From the NCBI GenBank assembly GCA_003118195.1, contig BEXV01002019.1, positions 12,834 through 76,833 on the forward strand: DNA of 64,000 bases. Reading direction: 5' to 3'. The number at the start of each line of letters is the position of its first letter. The first letter of the stretch is position 1. Shown one piece after another: positions 1 through 11,474 of this stretch. Position numbers and translations under genes: made by a program. Below the pieces are notes generated by a model. That model searched no databases. It saw only the letters and a program-made list of their open reading frames with translations, and was not told the DNA's origin. The DNA is from Hemicentrotus pulcherrimus (taxonomy: Eukaryota; Echinodermata; Echinoidea; Camarodonta; Strongylocentrotidae).

Positions 1-133
1 TATCATTTTCTCTTTCTGTCTGTCCTTATGTTATTCTTTGTTTCTTCCTTCTATCACCTTCTCTTGTGAAAAGCTCGTAAAAAGGCGACGTGAGGCCGGC
101 CTATGTGTAGATGCAAAATTGCGGGCCCGAGAT

Positions 134-235
134 CATGTGTAACAGGGGTTTGATGATCCCGAGGCGGCTTCAAATTGCAGGCGTGAGGCCGCCTCCGGGG
201 CCCGCTTTAAAAGCCGACGCATGTGTAACAGGGGT
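134..235. repeat. GC-rich degenerate repeat with hairpin
   Basis: A 16-base word (CATGTGTAACAGGGGT) occurs at 134-149 and again at 220-235. Related GC-rich words (GTGAGGCC, GGGCCCG) occur at about 85-130 and 181-205. Between the two copies, GAGGCGGC (161-168) pairs with GCCGCCTC (188-195) in a perfect 8-bp stem. The block abuts the truncated end of the LINE fragment at about 236. It is probably part of a separate repeat into which the LINE was inserted or with which it recombined; I do not recognise a named family. Confidence 0.5.
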
Positions 236-1240
236 CAAAAGCCTTTGAATAATCAATAAAACACAAGTCATGTACACATCCTTTTGCATTTCGACTGCTC
301 TCTCCGTTATATTTCTAACCACAAATATTGTATTTCTTGTGCCCGCATCCTTTACAAAACCAAATTGTTCCCTTCCGACCATGTGAGTTACTTCTTGCTC
401 TCAAAAGAAAAATCCGCAAAATAATCATAGTGATATGGCAAATAAGGCTGATTGTCCTATATTGCTCACAATCCACGGCTCCCGGTTTCTTTGGGAGAGT
501 AACGAAAATGGATTTGCCCAATTCATCTGGAAATGTTCCGTCATCATATATTTTGTTGATAATTTCTGTTAATCTGTCAACACCATATTCCTCTAATGCT
601 TCAAACATTTCAGTGACCACACCATCTGGTCCAGCTGCTTTGTTCTTCTTCATCTTTGACATTGCCCAACAGACTTCAGATTTAAGAATTTTCTCCCCTT
701 TGACTTCATCTGCAAAACTCGGCATTGCTTCCCTACTATCCTAAAAAAGTTCGCCAATGTATATCGCGTCCATCTACTCATTTTGTCCTTCATTTCAAAC
801 AGGATTGACCCATCTTTTCCTTTGATACAGCCAGGGTTTGAACAACCAGACCTTTTACCTGAAATTTCATTTATTCTTTGGTAAACATTACTATTCTTAT
901 CGAATTGAATTTCAATTTCTGCACATTGTTCGTTTAGCCAGCTCTCTTTTGCCTCATTACACTTTTACCTAATTTGTTTGTCTAGGTCCCTATATTTCTT
1001 GCATTGTCTTTTTGCAATCCTCTGTCTATCATTCATCATTAAAAGAATCTCCTCTGTTATCCATTTGTTCCTTCTTTTTCTCTCTTTTGGCGGCACATAC
1101 TCCTTCGCTGTTTCTACCAGAATATTTCTCATCGTCTCCCACGTGTTTTCTTCACCTTCATCTATGAGCAACTCAAACCTATTCTTTACTTGTACAGTAA
1201 ATTTTCAATATACGTTACATAATTTGAACTTGTCAGACTA
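236..1240 (-). mobile_element. Decayed non-LTR retrotransposon (LINE) fragment, reverse transcriptase region
   Basis: Reading the minus strand, three frames carry in order: a linker segment (KNRFELLIDEGEE, about 1195-1150), basic helices ending near 965, a segment containing ISGKRSGCSNPGCIKGKDG, then the fingers/palm start of a LINE reverse transcriptase (KKNKAAGPDGVV; FVTLPKKPGAVDCEQYRTIS) at about 725-430, then QFGFVKDAGTRNTIFV and finally FIDYSKAFD near 260-236, which is catalytic motif A. At least two frameshifts and one stop separate these pieces. The apurinic endonuclease, RT motifs B and C (including the YxDD box) and the 3' end are absent, so the copy is dead. The style resembles RTE- or CR1-type elements; the clade is uncertain. 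It lies upstream of, or in an intron of, the plus-strand oxidoreductase. Confidence 0.8.
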
Positions 1241-1294
1241 AAGGTGAAATATGGGTAAATAACCTGGGTCGATTAATTTTTCATTCAAATGCAG

Positions 1295-3254
1295 GTATCA
1301 ACTTCTATAACGAGGTAGGCTGTGTATTCAAGGCACCCAAAGAAGTAGTCACCAAGGTCTTCAAGTCGCTGCCACTGGGAACTCCAGCGACTTCGTACAG
1401 ACCGAAAGGCATCGAGGATGTCTTGCCATACCTTAAATCAGACGATTTCCACTCGCTCCACGAAAGTACCAAGGGAGGATACATGAACCCGCGGAATTAC
1501 ATCCTCGCCAACAAGACAATCGCTCAGCGGAACGGTTGCGATATTGTCAATGAAGTCATCTGCGATGTTGACGAAAGGCGGCAACCGAGCGCGGATGCAT
1601 ACGTGCGCCTGACGATCAAGCGTAGTCGTGCCGTCATCACGGCTCGTAAGGTCCTGCTCTGCACGGGAGGGTTTATAAACTTTGAGCGTCTCCTACCGAA
1701 TCCAGGATTGGAAATCGACATCGACCCTTTGACGGAGATGGCGGTGCTCATCGAGTTATCGAGAGAAGATGCAGAACGTATGTCCAAGATGCCGTCCATT
1801 CTTGTGTTCATACCGGATGACAAGGACCCCAGGAATTCGTACATTCTCCCGCCAGTTAAATATCCAGACGGTAAGAGTGATCGTCATCACATTCATAGAC
1901 GTACGAAGCGGTGGATCGCGGGATCGAGAGGGACTGCAGCCCCGGCGTTCTCGAAAATTAAAGTAACACTGAATATTTAGGCAATCATCATTTCATATTC
2001 TGACAGCGAGTTGTTTATACCTTTAATCTAGTACATTTTATTGACAAAATTGAATGACCAGTGTACCAACAGTGGATAAATTAATATTATAAACTTTTTT
2101 CCACTTGCTTCTTTTGCTTGCAATGTTTAGATCAGCTGAACAGGAAACTCCGATATTCGAGTAAGAGAACGAAGCTTCCTGTTGAAGTCATGCACACCTA
2201 CAGACAATTTAGGTTATATTCAGATTTATATTGTGTTTAGATCATTTAATTGTTTTGGAGCAGTAGGCGGACAAATCGTATCTGCAGTTTCAATCGTTTT
2301 CCTCATGACAACAATATAATTATTTTAATGACTATGATGATAATGGCATTATAAATATATATATATATACACAAGTCATGTTAGGAAATGATAGGTATTC
2401 AAGTATCTTGCAACAAACTTATAGTGATTTAGCAATAATATCTGCTAACTCATGACCATACCCTAAAATGTTTCACACACATGCATACACCAAATATGTT
2501 TCTTTTGATTTAATAGGGAAGTACTATTTGAAAGTGGGTCATGACTACGACCTCAATCGGCCGATGAGAACGAAGGAAGAGGTAGCATCCTGGTACCGTG
2601 CCGAACGTCAGAATCGCCTGGAAGATTTCAAGAGCATTTATCTACGTATCTACCAGTCGGTTACAGGTAAACTATACTACATGTATGATAAAAATTAAGT
2701 TGATAATGATAATAATTGTAGTAATAACAATAATATTGTGGCAGATAAAGAAGCAAACTTGGAAATCTTGAGGCAAATTTCATCGAACACCCTTCCACTC
2801 CTCCTAAATTATGTTTTGTGATGCCCTTGGGACATGGTGAAAAACAAATAGGAAAATGATTGAAAATTGCTTTTCTTTGCTATAATTATCTGTATTATAC
2901 AGTGATGAGTCATTTGTGCTATTGCAATCCAATTGCTTCCAAGTAACTTTTGTACTTCGTAGTCTCAAGTGTTCTCCATTTTGCACTTTGTTGACAGGAT
3001 TCCATCCAAAATCCCTCAAAACCATAACATGCATCACCACGGAGACCCCGACCGGTCAGTACTACTGCGATCTGATCACTCCTACCATCGGGGTAGCAGC
3101 TGGTGGGAATGGTGGTGGAGCTATGGTGGCAGATGAGATTGGTCGCACGGCAGCCCAGATGATCCTCAAAGGAGCCTGGGACTCAGATCTACCCCAAGAC
3201 GAATTCAAGGTCAGGTGGAGAACACGAGAGGGCGCCACAAAAAGTCAGCTGTAG
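1295..3254 (+). CDS. FAD-dependent oxidoreductase, sarcosine/pipecolate oxidase-like, 3' three exons (5' end outside window)
   Basis: Three exons join in phase: 1295-1870, 2517-2666 and 2998-3254 (TAG 3252-3254). Each is flanked by AG/GT, and they correspond to exons 3-5 of the paralogue at 6068-9873, with the same phases and a 150-bp exon 4 in both. The FAD-binding GxGxxG exon and the following exon are not in the window; the LINE at 236-1240 lies in the space before the first visible exon. The C-terminal exon has TCITTETPTGQYYCD, matching the segment of sarcosine oxidase/PIPOX that carries the Cys to which FAD is covalently linked. In the known family, such enzymes oxidise N-methyl amino acids or L-pipecolate, using O2 and giving H2O2. 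The protein ends in KSQL, a possible weak peroxisomal PTS1 signal (inference). No frame damage is seen, so the gene looks live, but whether the 5' exons exist upstream cannot be judged here. Confidence 0.8.
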
Positions 3255-3587
3255 ATATTCATTTCGTATCAAGTAGATTTTAAGGGGTGATCCGATTCTC
3301 TTCGGCGTGTGTGTGTATTTGGGTTTTAATGTATCAATCAGATATGATTATTTACGTCTGGGGACCGACTTTTAACGTCACCATCCGAAAGACGTGACAC
3401 AGTTTCGAACCTGCGTCCTCGGCTGAATCAGTTTGTAACTTCCACTGTTAGCTGGATCACAGGCGCACGCCACAACGCCTTGTCTCTTCGGCGACAAGAG
3501 TTCAGGGCTTTATTTCCTTAAAAGTGTATAGGATTAGGAACTTACGGTTAGAGTTAGCTATTGGGTCTTAGCTCAGGTAATGTATGG

Positions 3588-3606
3588 TTTAGGGTTAGGG
3601 TTAGGG
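3588..3606 (+). repeat. Short interstitial telomere-like TTAGGG run
   Basis: Three TTAGGG units occur in a row, in a longer region of degenerate GGTTAGG words (about 3540-3660) and with CCCTAAACCC-like words near 3930. The run is too short to be a telomere; it is a small internal repeat. Confidence 0.6.
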
Positions 3607-4059
3607 TAGTAAGGTATTGTTTGGGTCCAGGATTTAAGCCGGGGTTTAAGTTAAGAATTCGGTTTGTGCGGGAAATCATCATGTAAAAAGTTGTCATAGG
3701 AACATGAGTCATGCAATCATTTTATGAATATAGTACGATATTTTTCTATACAGTAATTAATGTACTTTAATATAATTGCAAATTGATTTGCCATATTTCC
3801 TCGTGTAAGACATTCCTAATTTATAATTGCTTCATTTTTGTTGTGTAAGTAACTTCTTTTGTATAGACATCTCTTGAATCAGTTACGTTTTAAGACAAAC
3901 CTTTAAGGTAACCATCCTAAAGACACACTCTAATCCCTAAACCCAACCTTAACCAGTTTCAGATTCTCTTGAAGTTTTCAACATCTCCCTCCCTGTACCT
4001 GTCTATTATCTCTCAACGTTTCTACTACATTTCTGTCTCTCCTTTTCTCATTCTGTCTC

Positions 4060-4082
4060 TTTCTCTCTCTCTCTCTCTCTCT
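4060..4082. repeat. CT microsatellite
   Basis: A pure CT dinucleotide run lies inside a wider pyrimidine-rich tract (about 3985-4190). Confidence 0.9.
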
Positions 4083-6067
4083 ATGTCGCTCTCATTATTC
4101 CAACCCCTCTCTCTTTACCCAATCTCCACTCATTCATTCTCATCCTCACCCCCTCTCTCTCTCTAATTCTCTCTCTCGTCTCTTCTCTTTATTGATGACA
4201 TTATGTGTCAAGATGGGGAGACATCTGTAATTTTTTTGTCACATTGTTTTTCCGAAGGAAAAGAATTATGTTCTTGATAGTTACGGTATATAAATCTTTT
4301 CCAACTTGTCGGAAGATCCACAATGGGAACATTAAGCCGTCATAAAAACTGTTATAATGCAGAGCAAGTTTTTTGAAAAATACTGGCTTTTTGGTTATTT
4401 CATTTGTATTTCTCACACGCTTCAAATTGGTTTAAAAAATTTCATTATTTAAAATATGATTTTGAAAATCAAACGATACTAGGGCTTGTTTGGTTCACAC
4501 TTCTTGCCTTATGTGTATTTTCTAGGTCTGTAATGAAACCATCAAAGTATTATTTCAAATTAGGCTATATAAGCAAATTTACATGATGTTATTCCCGTTC
4601 AAGCATTTGAAAACAGTATTAAATATTAGCTAATAATTATGTAATCAGAAAGAAGTACTAATTCCTGTGATTGAACCTCTCTATAAAGGCCATTGAGATG
4701 TATCTATATATTTTAGATTGACATTGTTCCGAATATTTATTGACATCCTTCTTATCTTCTTAAAAGGCAATATATTTAACTTTTGTTCTGTTTTCGGCTC
4801 CAAATGTTCTTTGTGCAATTTAAACACAAAATTGAATGTTATAATAAAATGTTTTCAAATCAAAATGTGTGTTGTTTTTTCAACGTATGTTAAATATTAC
4901 TTTGCATTCCAATTGGGAAACAAGAATACAATCCTTAAATTCATCCCTCAGGCAAACCAACTCTAAATCGACTGGTTCTTTGGCCATTTGGAGTTAATGT
5001 AATTTTTGGTCTGGTATTAACATAATCATGAGCTCGTTTTTATCAAAAAAGTAATTGTGCAACGCTTGGAACATGAGAGGAAAATAAAATACCACCACCC
5101 ATAATTATACTCCCTTTCAAAACGGAGGTACATGTACTTTTGTTTTCCCAAAATCCTACGCAAATATTGTATGACTTAATCGAGGGTGACAACAGACGAG
5201 GGACAGGGGGCATGCTCCCTTTGGAACCACCACACCTCCCACACACTTAGAACCAGTCGACACCCTTTTGGGGATAAATCTATAGCTACAGTGGCAATGG
5301 GACACGTGCCCCTCCCAATAGAATAAAACTTAAAATCCAATGGATTTCCACCTCCCCTATTTAACAAATAGAAAAATAAATTTGCCATGTAGCTTTCTCA
5401 TCGTCAAAAATTCTACTTATCCGAGAAAGTCGCAGAGAATCAACTTTTGCCTGTAAGTCAAGCATTCCTACATTTAGTAATTTTATTCACACATACAATT
5501 ATTGTTATTTTCTCTTTCTTAGACCCCCATAAAAATGAAAATATCATCTTATTAATTCTTTTTAACAAATGGTAACAAAAAGCACAATCATAGTGTAACA
5601 AGGTTAACTGAGTGCAATGTCAAAATTACAAAAATCTGAAATATAGCAACATTGACGTACTATATCACATGCCTCTCTGGGAATATACATGATAATTATG
5701 ATTAAGTGCATTTCTCGTTACTTGTTAGATTCCTAATATTCAGCGAGGAAAAGAAATATGATAATAATTGGCATTTTATGTGAAAAACAAAAGAAGGTAA
5801 AAAGGATATAGTTATCCTGTGCAAGAATCCCTATTAGCCCCAGAAATATTATTGCTCTTACCCAATTCTTAAATTATAAGGAAAAACATCTTGTCAATGA
5901 TGTGAGCTCCTAGCAAGGATCGAAATCAGGATCTCTAGTTTGAAAATCAAGTGCCTTCTCCAATATACTCGTGTGACAGTTTCAGTTCCCTAAATTATGT
6001 TGAATATATCATCTTCACATGGAAAATGGCTATGTGTCTTCTAATGATGTTGATGATTCATAATTTA

Positions 6068-9000
6068 TCATGCTGTTGTTGCAGTTTCTTCCCGTTCTCG
6101 ATCACCTTTATACCTCAGCTTAAAGAGCTCTGCTGGCAGGTCATGGTTCCAAGACCCCTTTGCGATCATCAGTGCGCCCATCCTTCCGACCTCGTCGGCG
6201 ACGTTTGCACCCATTCCGTTGCCGCCGACGATCACACCAAGGTTCGACGTCACCATGTCGCAGTAGAATCGCTCCGTGGGCGTAGAGGTGGTGACACAAG
6301 TCATCGTTTTCAATGACTTTGGCTGGAAGTCTGTAAGGGGAATTATAGGTGACAGGCGGAAGATTATATAATCTAGCGATAAAAGAAGATCTTGACTAAA
6401 TTGAAAAACGAAATACATATTTAATATCAAACATCAGCGAAAGAAATCAATAAGCCAGTTCATAGTTGCAGTCTGTGAGCGTGAAGAGATAAAGGTCATT
6501 GCAGAACAAATTGTGAAATACACGGATACAAAATACTGGATACGTACGTGCTCATGAAAGTTATGTTATCATCTCATGAAAGTTATGTTATCATTATTCA
6601 TTTAATATGCACAAGCAGGGCACTCCATGATACACAGGTGGAAGTATTCTTTGAAAGGCGAAAACTAAGGCTATTTTATATGTAGCACCTCCATCGCTGT
6701 AGGAGTGATTATTTCAAAATGAACAAAGTGCCACCTTGCCATAATTTCTTCATAATCTAACAACCATTGCCATGATTGCCATCATATCGGTAATGTGTAC
6801 CTCGATCCTACCTTTCAAACATTTAAAGAGCCTAGACACCAGACTTTCTTGAACAGAGTTGGAAATGTCTCCTCTCTTTTTATACCAAGCAGTGACGTCA
6901 TCATTGGTCACGAGAGATTCATTAAAGTCAAGGCCATGGCCAAACTTCATGTAGTATTTACCTGAAAAGACGAATTTTTTTCTTCATTAATTTTCATTCA
7001 ATTTAGATATATCATATAATTAGGATACTGATTCAAATGATCCAGACTATACAAGTCCACTACATTAATTCGTACAGTACGTATTATTATAAAGATCTAT
7101 AAAACATTATTGTTTTACAGGGAGAATGATATATTATGTTGAAAGTATGAAATGTTCACCCAAAATTGATACCGTTGCACACGAGGCGTCACTATATAGA
7201 CGAAAGACTGCGTCCATAATTGCTGCGATATTTGACGCATCATTATATGAGAGGGACATTGGGGGCGGATTCAGGGGGCTTGAGGGCGCACGCCCCCTCT
7301 TTTTTTAAACGAATGTGATGTATTTAACATGTATAAAGATCTATAAAACATTATTGTTTAACAGGGTTTTTACAACGATGTTATTACTTTTTTGTTTAAT
7401 TTTAACTACGTTTATTAATTTACAATCGTAAATTTATGTTATCTGATTAGCATTATTTATGAATGTATTTTGAATATTGCCAAGGCACCAATGGAAACCA
7501 GTCTTGTCACTGATTTTGGCTTTTTACCGTGTTCAAATTACATAAGTACATACAAAAAACAAAACAAAATCAGTAATAGTTCCCCCAATTCTTACCGTCT
7601 GGATATTTAATGGCAGGCAAGATATATGAGTTTCTTTTATCTCTTCTGTCTTTCACTACAAAGCCACAACACGGCAGTGACGAAAGGCGCTCTACATCCT
7701 CGTCTTGGACCTCTACCAGTACTGCTGACTCCGTGTTCGTCGATATATCGACCTCCATTCCGTTCGGAAGAAGATGTTCGAAGTTGACAAACGCACCAGG
7801 ACATAGAAGAACGCGTCGGGCGCGAATCAAGCGTCCGCTTTTCGTTCTGGCTATCAGATGTCGTCTGCTAAGGCGTTCGGCGTCATCAACTCCATCGTCG
7901 CTGTCCGTTTCGTCACTGTCTCTGACTTCAGACACCACATCTTCGATTATCTCGCATCCTTTATGCGATGCCAAGAGTTTGTTGGCAGCAATGTAGGACC
8001 GGGGATTGATATAACCCGCGTTACAGCTTTCGTAGATAGCAGCGATGCCAGCATCAAGGGTTTTAAAGGACGGTAATGCCCTTGACAGTTCCTCGCCTAC
8101 GAAACACTTTGCTGTCTTGGGACATTTCGGCAAGATTTCCTTTATAAAACTTTCAGCTGAGATGAGCACATTGCCAACTTCGTTGAAAATTTCCATTCCT
8201 GCGGAACAAGGACATTGTTTCAATGAATAAATTGACAAGGAATAACCATAAAACGAATAAAATGGGTTGCAGTTAAACACATATACAATATGTAAGGAAC
8301 TTTTTGAACAAAAAGTCTGGCACTTCAATTATCCCTTTTTTAACACAACTGAAATTATCTTTCGAGATTTGGAAGGACCAGTGGAATTCCCTGAATCATA
8401 TTCCATGGTAATTAATCTCGGATCCCCCCCCCCGTAACTGCCCCATCGCCGTTTCCCCGACCCCGAAACCAGGGCTCTGTTTTATGAAACTTGATATCAA
8501 TATGGCATCTGATTGGCTGAGAGCAAATTTGTCATAGAAATTTAGCAGTTGTTATAGGTAAAAAGTTTTATGAAACGGGCCCAGGGCCTCGTCTTATAAA
8601 GAGATGCGACTGAGATCCAAATCAATCTCTGCTTCTCTTGATTATCACAAATTTGGAGTCCCCTATCTCTTATGTACACTGATACGATTGATATGAATCG
8701 CAAATAAGTTGCGATTAATATCAACTCTTTAAAAGACGTGGTCCGGATATCCTTTACTTCAACACCTAAACGGCCAACAGTGAATTTACTGGCATGACGT
8801 ACCCGATTCTTTCTCCAGCTCCCTGTGTTTGAGTATGGATCGCTGAGCAAGGACCAACCAAGATTCGTGTGCTGTAGTCGCGGCGACTTCGCAGACTATA
8901 CGGCCTTGATCGTAGTGAGCTCCGAATATTGTACGGGTCGGATCATTCCATTCCTGTTGTACAAACGAGTGTAATAGGCATTTTTCGTGATGTAAACATA

Positions 9001-9873
9001 CTGGATGCACACGTCTTTGAGAAGTGCTTCAATACAAATTAATATTCGCTGCCGGGTTGGGCTATTTCCCCCTTAAATTGACCCGACTAGAGGGGATCAT
9101 ACGGGCGACCCATCGAACGATAATTATTTCAGCAAGAAAAATCTAATTTAGAGCATTCTCTTGGATTGGTATGAGGCATAAATGACAGAACGCGTAAAAA
9201 TATGGAAGGAGTCGTCCCCCAGTTAATTGGGAACACAGAGAAGGGCATAATCGACGGGTTAAACCGTTAAAAATAAACCAGGTCAATTCTCTTTAGGGCC
9301 CATATGGACACAATTTTCTCAGATGGAAGAATGGCTGTTCGTAACATGACCAAACAAAAACAACACAAAACAGCTGGAACAAAAGGAAAGGAAAAAATGA
9401 AAGAAATTAAAAAGAAATTTCAATTAAAAAAATATTTTTAAAAAACAGATAAAACTCACTTTCGGGAAAGGGCGGTTCCCAGAATTTCGCCCTCGATGTT
9501 TATCTGATTTTTTTGTTTTCACTCAATTGAAATTTTTACAAGAGTTAATTAGCGGAAAGACCTGTTTTAGATGCGTTTCTGCCTTACATCATTTTCTCTG
9601 AAATAGCGATTAATAAGTCTTTTAACAGAAATCAACGTAACCCCATTTTAGACGGCAGATGCGAAAATGCACTAGCACTCTCAATACATGTAAGTATTGC
9701 ATAGGTGCCCTTTTCAGTTCGTCAGTATCACTTACGTGTTCTAGAGGTTCATTTGGTCCGACCAGACAAACTTTGATATCCTTCTGAGACGATGTCCACC
9801 ATGCCGCTGCCGATCCAGTCAATCCGGCTCCAATAATACAAACATCGTAGATTACATTAGGAATATTTTCCAT
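6068..9873 (-). CDS. FAD-dependent oxidoreductase, sarcosine/pipecolate oxidase-like (434 aa, five exons)
   Basis: Exons: 9873-9736, 8953-8803, 8198-7596, 6961-6812 and 6330-6068 (TGA 6068-6070). They sum to 1305 nt (434 aa), in line with the roughly 390-430 aa of the DAO/MSOX family. The N-terminus has a Rossmann FAD site, CIIGAGLTGSAAAWW (about residues 12-26). The acidic residue usually found at the end of strand 2 is replaced by CLVGPNE, which is unusual. Exon 2 carries FGAHYDQGRIV, typical of sarcosine-oxidase-like enzymes. Near the C-terminus, TCVTTSTPTERFYCD places Cys about 359 at the position of the covalent flavin link, followed by a Gly-rich VGGNGMGANVADEVGR. Family knowledge predicts oxidation of a secondary amine/N-methyl amino acid; the substrate cannot be read. 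The C-terminus (EETATTA) lacks a PTS1, unlike the paralogue. The gene is tail to tail with that paralogue and head to head with NARS1 (1.6 kb apart). The start is the first ATG, nine residues before the FAD strand. Confidence 0.88.
7088..7366. repeat. 35-bp direct repeat flanking a 209-bp insert in oxidoreductase intron 3
   Basis: Near-identical 35-mers beginning TATAAAGATCTATAAAACAT lie at 7088-7122 and 7332-7366, with one mismatch seen. The sequence between them ends with a G-rich then C-rich block (7260-7300, GGGGGCGGATTCAGGGGG), a form common at the tips of invertebrate DNA repeats. The flanks are far longer than a usual target-site duplication, so a local duplication or a recombined repeat is more likely. 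Confidence 0.7.
8469..8584. mobile_element. Fold-back (hairpin) MITE, GTTTCATAAAA family
   Basis: The left end CCAGGGCTCTGTTTTATGAA mirrors the right end AAGTTTTATGAAACGGGCCC in inverted orientation, with further pairing inside. It contains the word TGATTGGCTGAGA, shared inverted with the copy at 38074-38225. It lies in intron 2 of the minus-strand oxidoreductase, directly next to a second fold-back element. Confidence 0.7.
8585..8744. mobile_element. Fold-back MITE, TCTTATAAAGAG family
   Basis: The ends GTCTTATAAAGAG and CTCTTTAAAAGACG are inverted repeats. Reverse-complemented, the element matches 37279-37419 through most of its length (AGAGTTGATAT, CGCAACTTATTTG, GTACATAAGAGATA). It is non-autonomous and carries no ORF. 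Confidence 0.7.
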
Positions 9874-10635
9874 CGTGCATGTTAGGTTTTATTTCGCGAA
9901 TAATGAAATTCTGTCGATCGCAGACTTTGAACTCTGGTACCAGTATAATATTATCTTCACCCTTTTGTATAATGATGACTTACATGTATTACGGTGCTCT
10001 CTGTCCTGTCAGTATGTAGCTGCCTAATGATGTAAAGCGAAAATTATAGTTATGCATGTATAATGATCATAAAGCGGAAATTATAGGCATGTAGAAGTTG
10101 TAGAACAACGTTTGATGATGCACATCCATCGGTGCATTTAGAACAAAAAAGACGTTATGACCAACCATGTATAAGAAACACAATTGAAGAAGAAGAGGAA
10201 GGAAATCAGTAATAGGTATATTCGGACTTCGGTCATAAATCGTTATCAGCTATGTAGCTTGGTTCCCAGACAAAATTGCACGTATTTTTCTGTTGGTGAA
10301 ATTTTAATGTGCCATTCACCCTTTAGTATTTCTACCAATGTATTGATATGTCGTCATTTTTAATGAGTTACGTACATAGCACAATAGGTCGAAGACTCCT
10401 CTTTCTTTTCACTGGTTTGAATTGTGTTTATGTTGTTGAGACTATAACTTGTTGTCGGGTTTAAAAAGAAAGAAAGATGGTGACAGTCTCTATAATTGTA
10501 TAAACAGTTAATGACCCTGCATACTGCTAAAGTCCGTCTCGTGCCGGATCCACGTACTATACATTGTGATTTTGAACTTTTGAACTTCCACCCGGACAAT
10601 ATATCATTTTGAACAGTAAATTACCTGAAAAGCAC

Positions 10636-10671
<36 letters not shown>

Positions 10672-11474
10672 NNNNNNNNNNNNNNNNNNNNNNNNNNNNN
10701 NNNNNNNNNNNNNNNNNNNNNNNNNNNNNNNNNNNNNNNNNNNNNNNNNNNNNNNNNNNNNNNNNNNNNNNNNNNNNNNNNNNNNNNNNNNNNNNNNNNN
10801 NNNNNNNNNNNNNNNNNNNNNNNNNNNNNNNNNNNNNNNNNNNNNNNNNNNNNNNNNNNNNNNNNNNNNNNNNNNNNNNNNNNNNATATGTTATAGTTTG
10901 ATCTTAATTAAGGGTATCCTCTTTTTATCTTATTTGTTTACAGACCGTGATCATTGTTGAAGTCTACTGATCGACTGACACAAATAGCCAGATCTTATCT
11001 AATTAGTATTATAACTATCATTATTTTGTTTATGTACACAGTCTAGCCGAGCATAATAATGCTCAAACACAGACTAAGTAAAAATTGTATAGAGCTTGAA
11101 GCAAGCATGCTAAAATGTGGCCAAATGTTGCATCATTCTACTTGGTTCCTGTACTAATCGTCCTCTTATACTTCGTCCAATATAATGTCGGTATTCTTTT
11201 TGGGGGACCCCGACAACTTTAATATTTGATCGATTTGACAATTATCCCATATTTAACCACTCATAAATCACAAGGAGCACAGCAATTGAGTGGTAAAATT
11301 ATCTATGTGGGGAGGGGGGGGGGTAGTATGGGAAATGATATGATGAGGTATAGTGGTCGATTGGAGGCCGAGTCATTAGGTTGTACATTTTAGAGGCGAA
11401 CGACTAATATGTATAGGGCCTGCTTAGGCATTGACTATTTAAAGTAAATCAGCGACAGGACGTTTATAGTCGAC
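9874..11474. other. Divergent intergenic region between oxidoreductase and NARS1
   Basis: The starts of the minus-strand oxidoreductase (9873) and plus-strand NARS1 (11475) face away from each other across 1.6 kb, so both promoters should lie here. I see no clear TATA box or conserved motif. A GA run (10640-10671) leads straight into an assembly gap, and a G-rich run occurs at 11310-11325. Confidence 0.6.
10672..10885. other. Assembly gap (214 N)
   Basis: Unknown bases follow a GA microsatellite (10640-10671), which probably caused the break in assembly. Any ORF crossing this gap is meaningless. Confidence 0.99.

Larger units (their letters stand above)
3255..6067. other. Convergent intergenic region between the two oxidoreductase paralogues
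   Basis: Both oxidoreductase genes end facing this interval, so it should hold both 3' UTRs. It contains a tRNA-like SINE tail around 3395-3470 (GTTTCGAACCTGCGTCC), a short telomere-like run, a CT run, and another B-box-like stretch near 5915 (GGATCGAAATCAGG). No open frame here looks like a gene. A possible minus-strand AATAAA (TTTATT on plus) lies at 5482-5487. Confidence 0.5.

Noticed and set aside
3588..3606. Telomere or chromosome end
   Set aside because: Only three TTAGGG units within unique sequence.
5951..6316. 121-aa plus-strand ORF
   Set aside because: Its larger part is antisense to the last exon of the minus-strand oxidoreductase.
10609..10896. 95-aa plus-strand ORF
   Set aside because: GA microsatellite plus gap N; not a gene.
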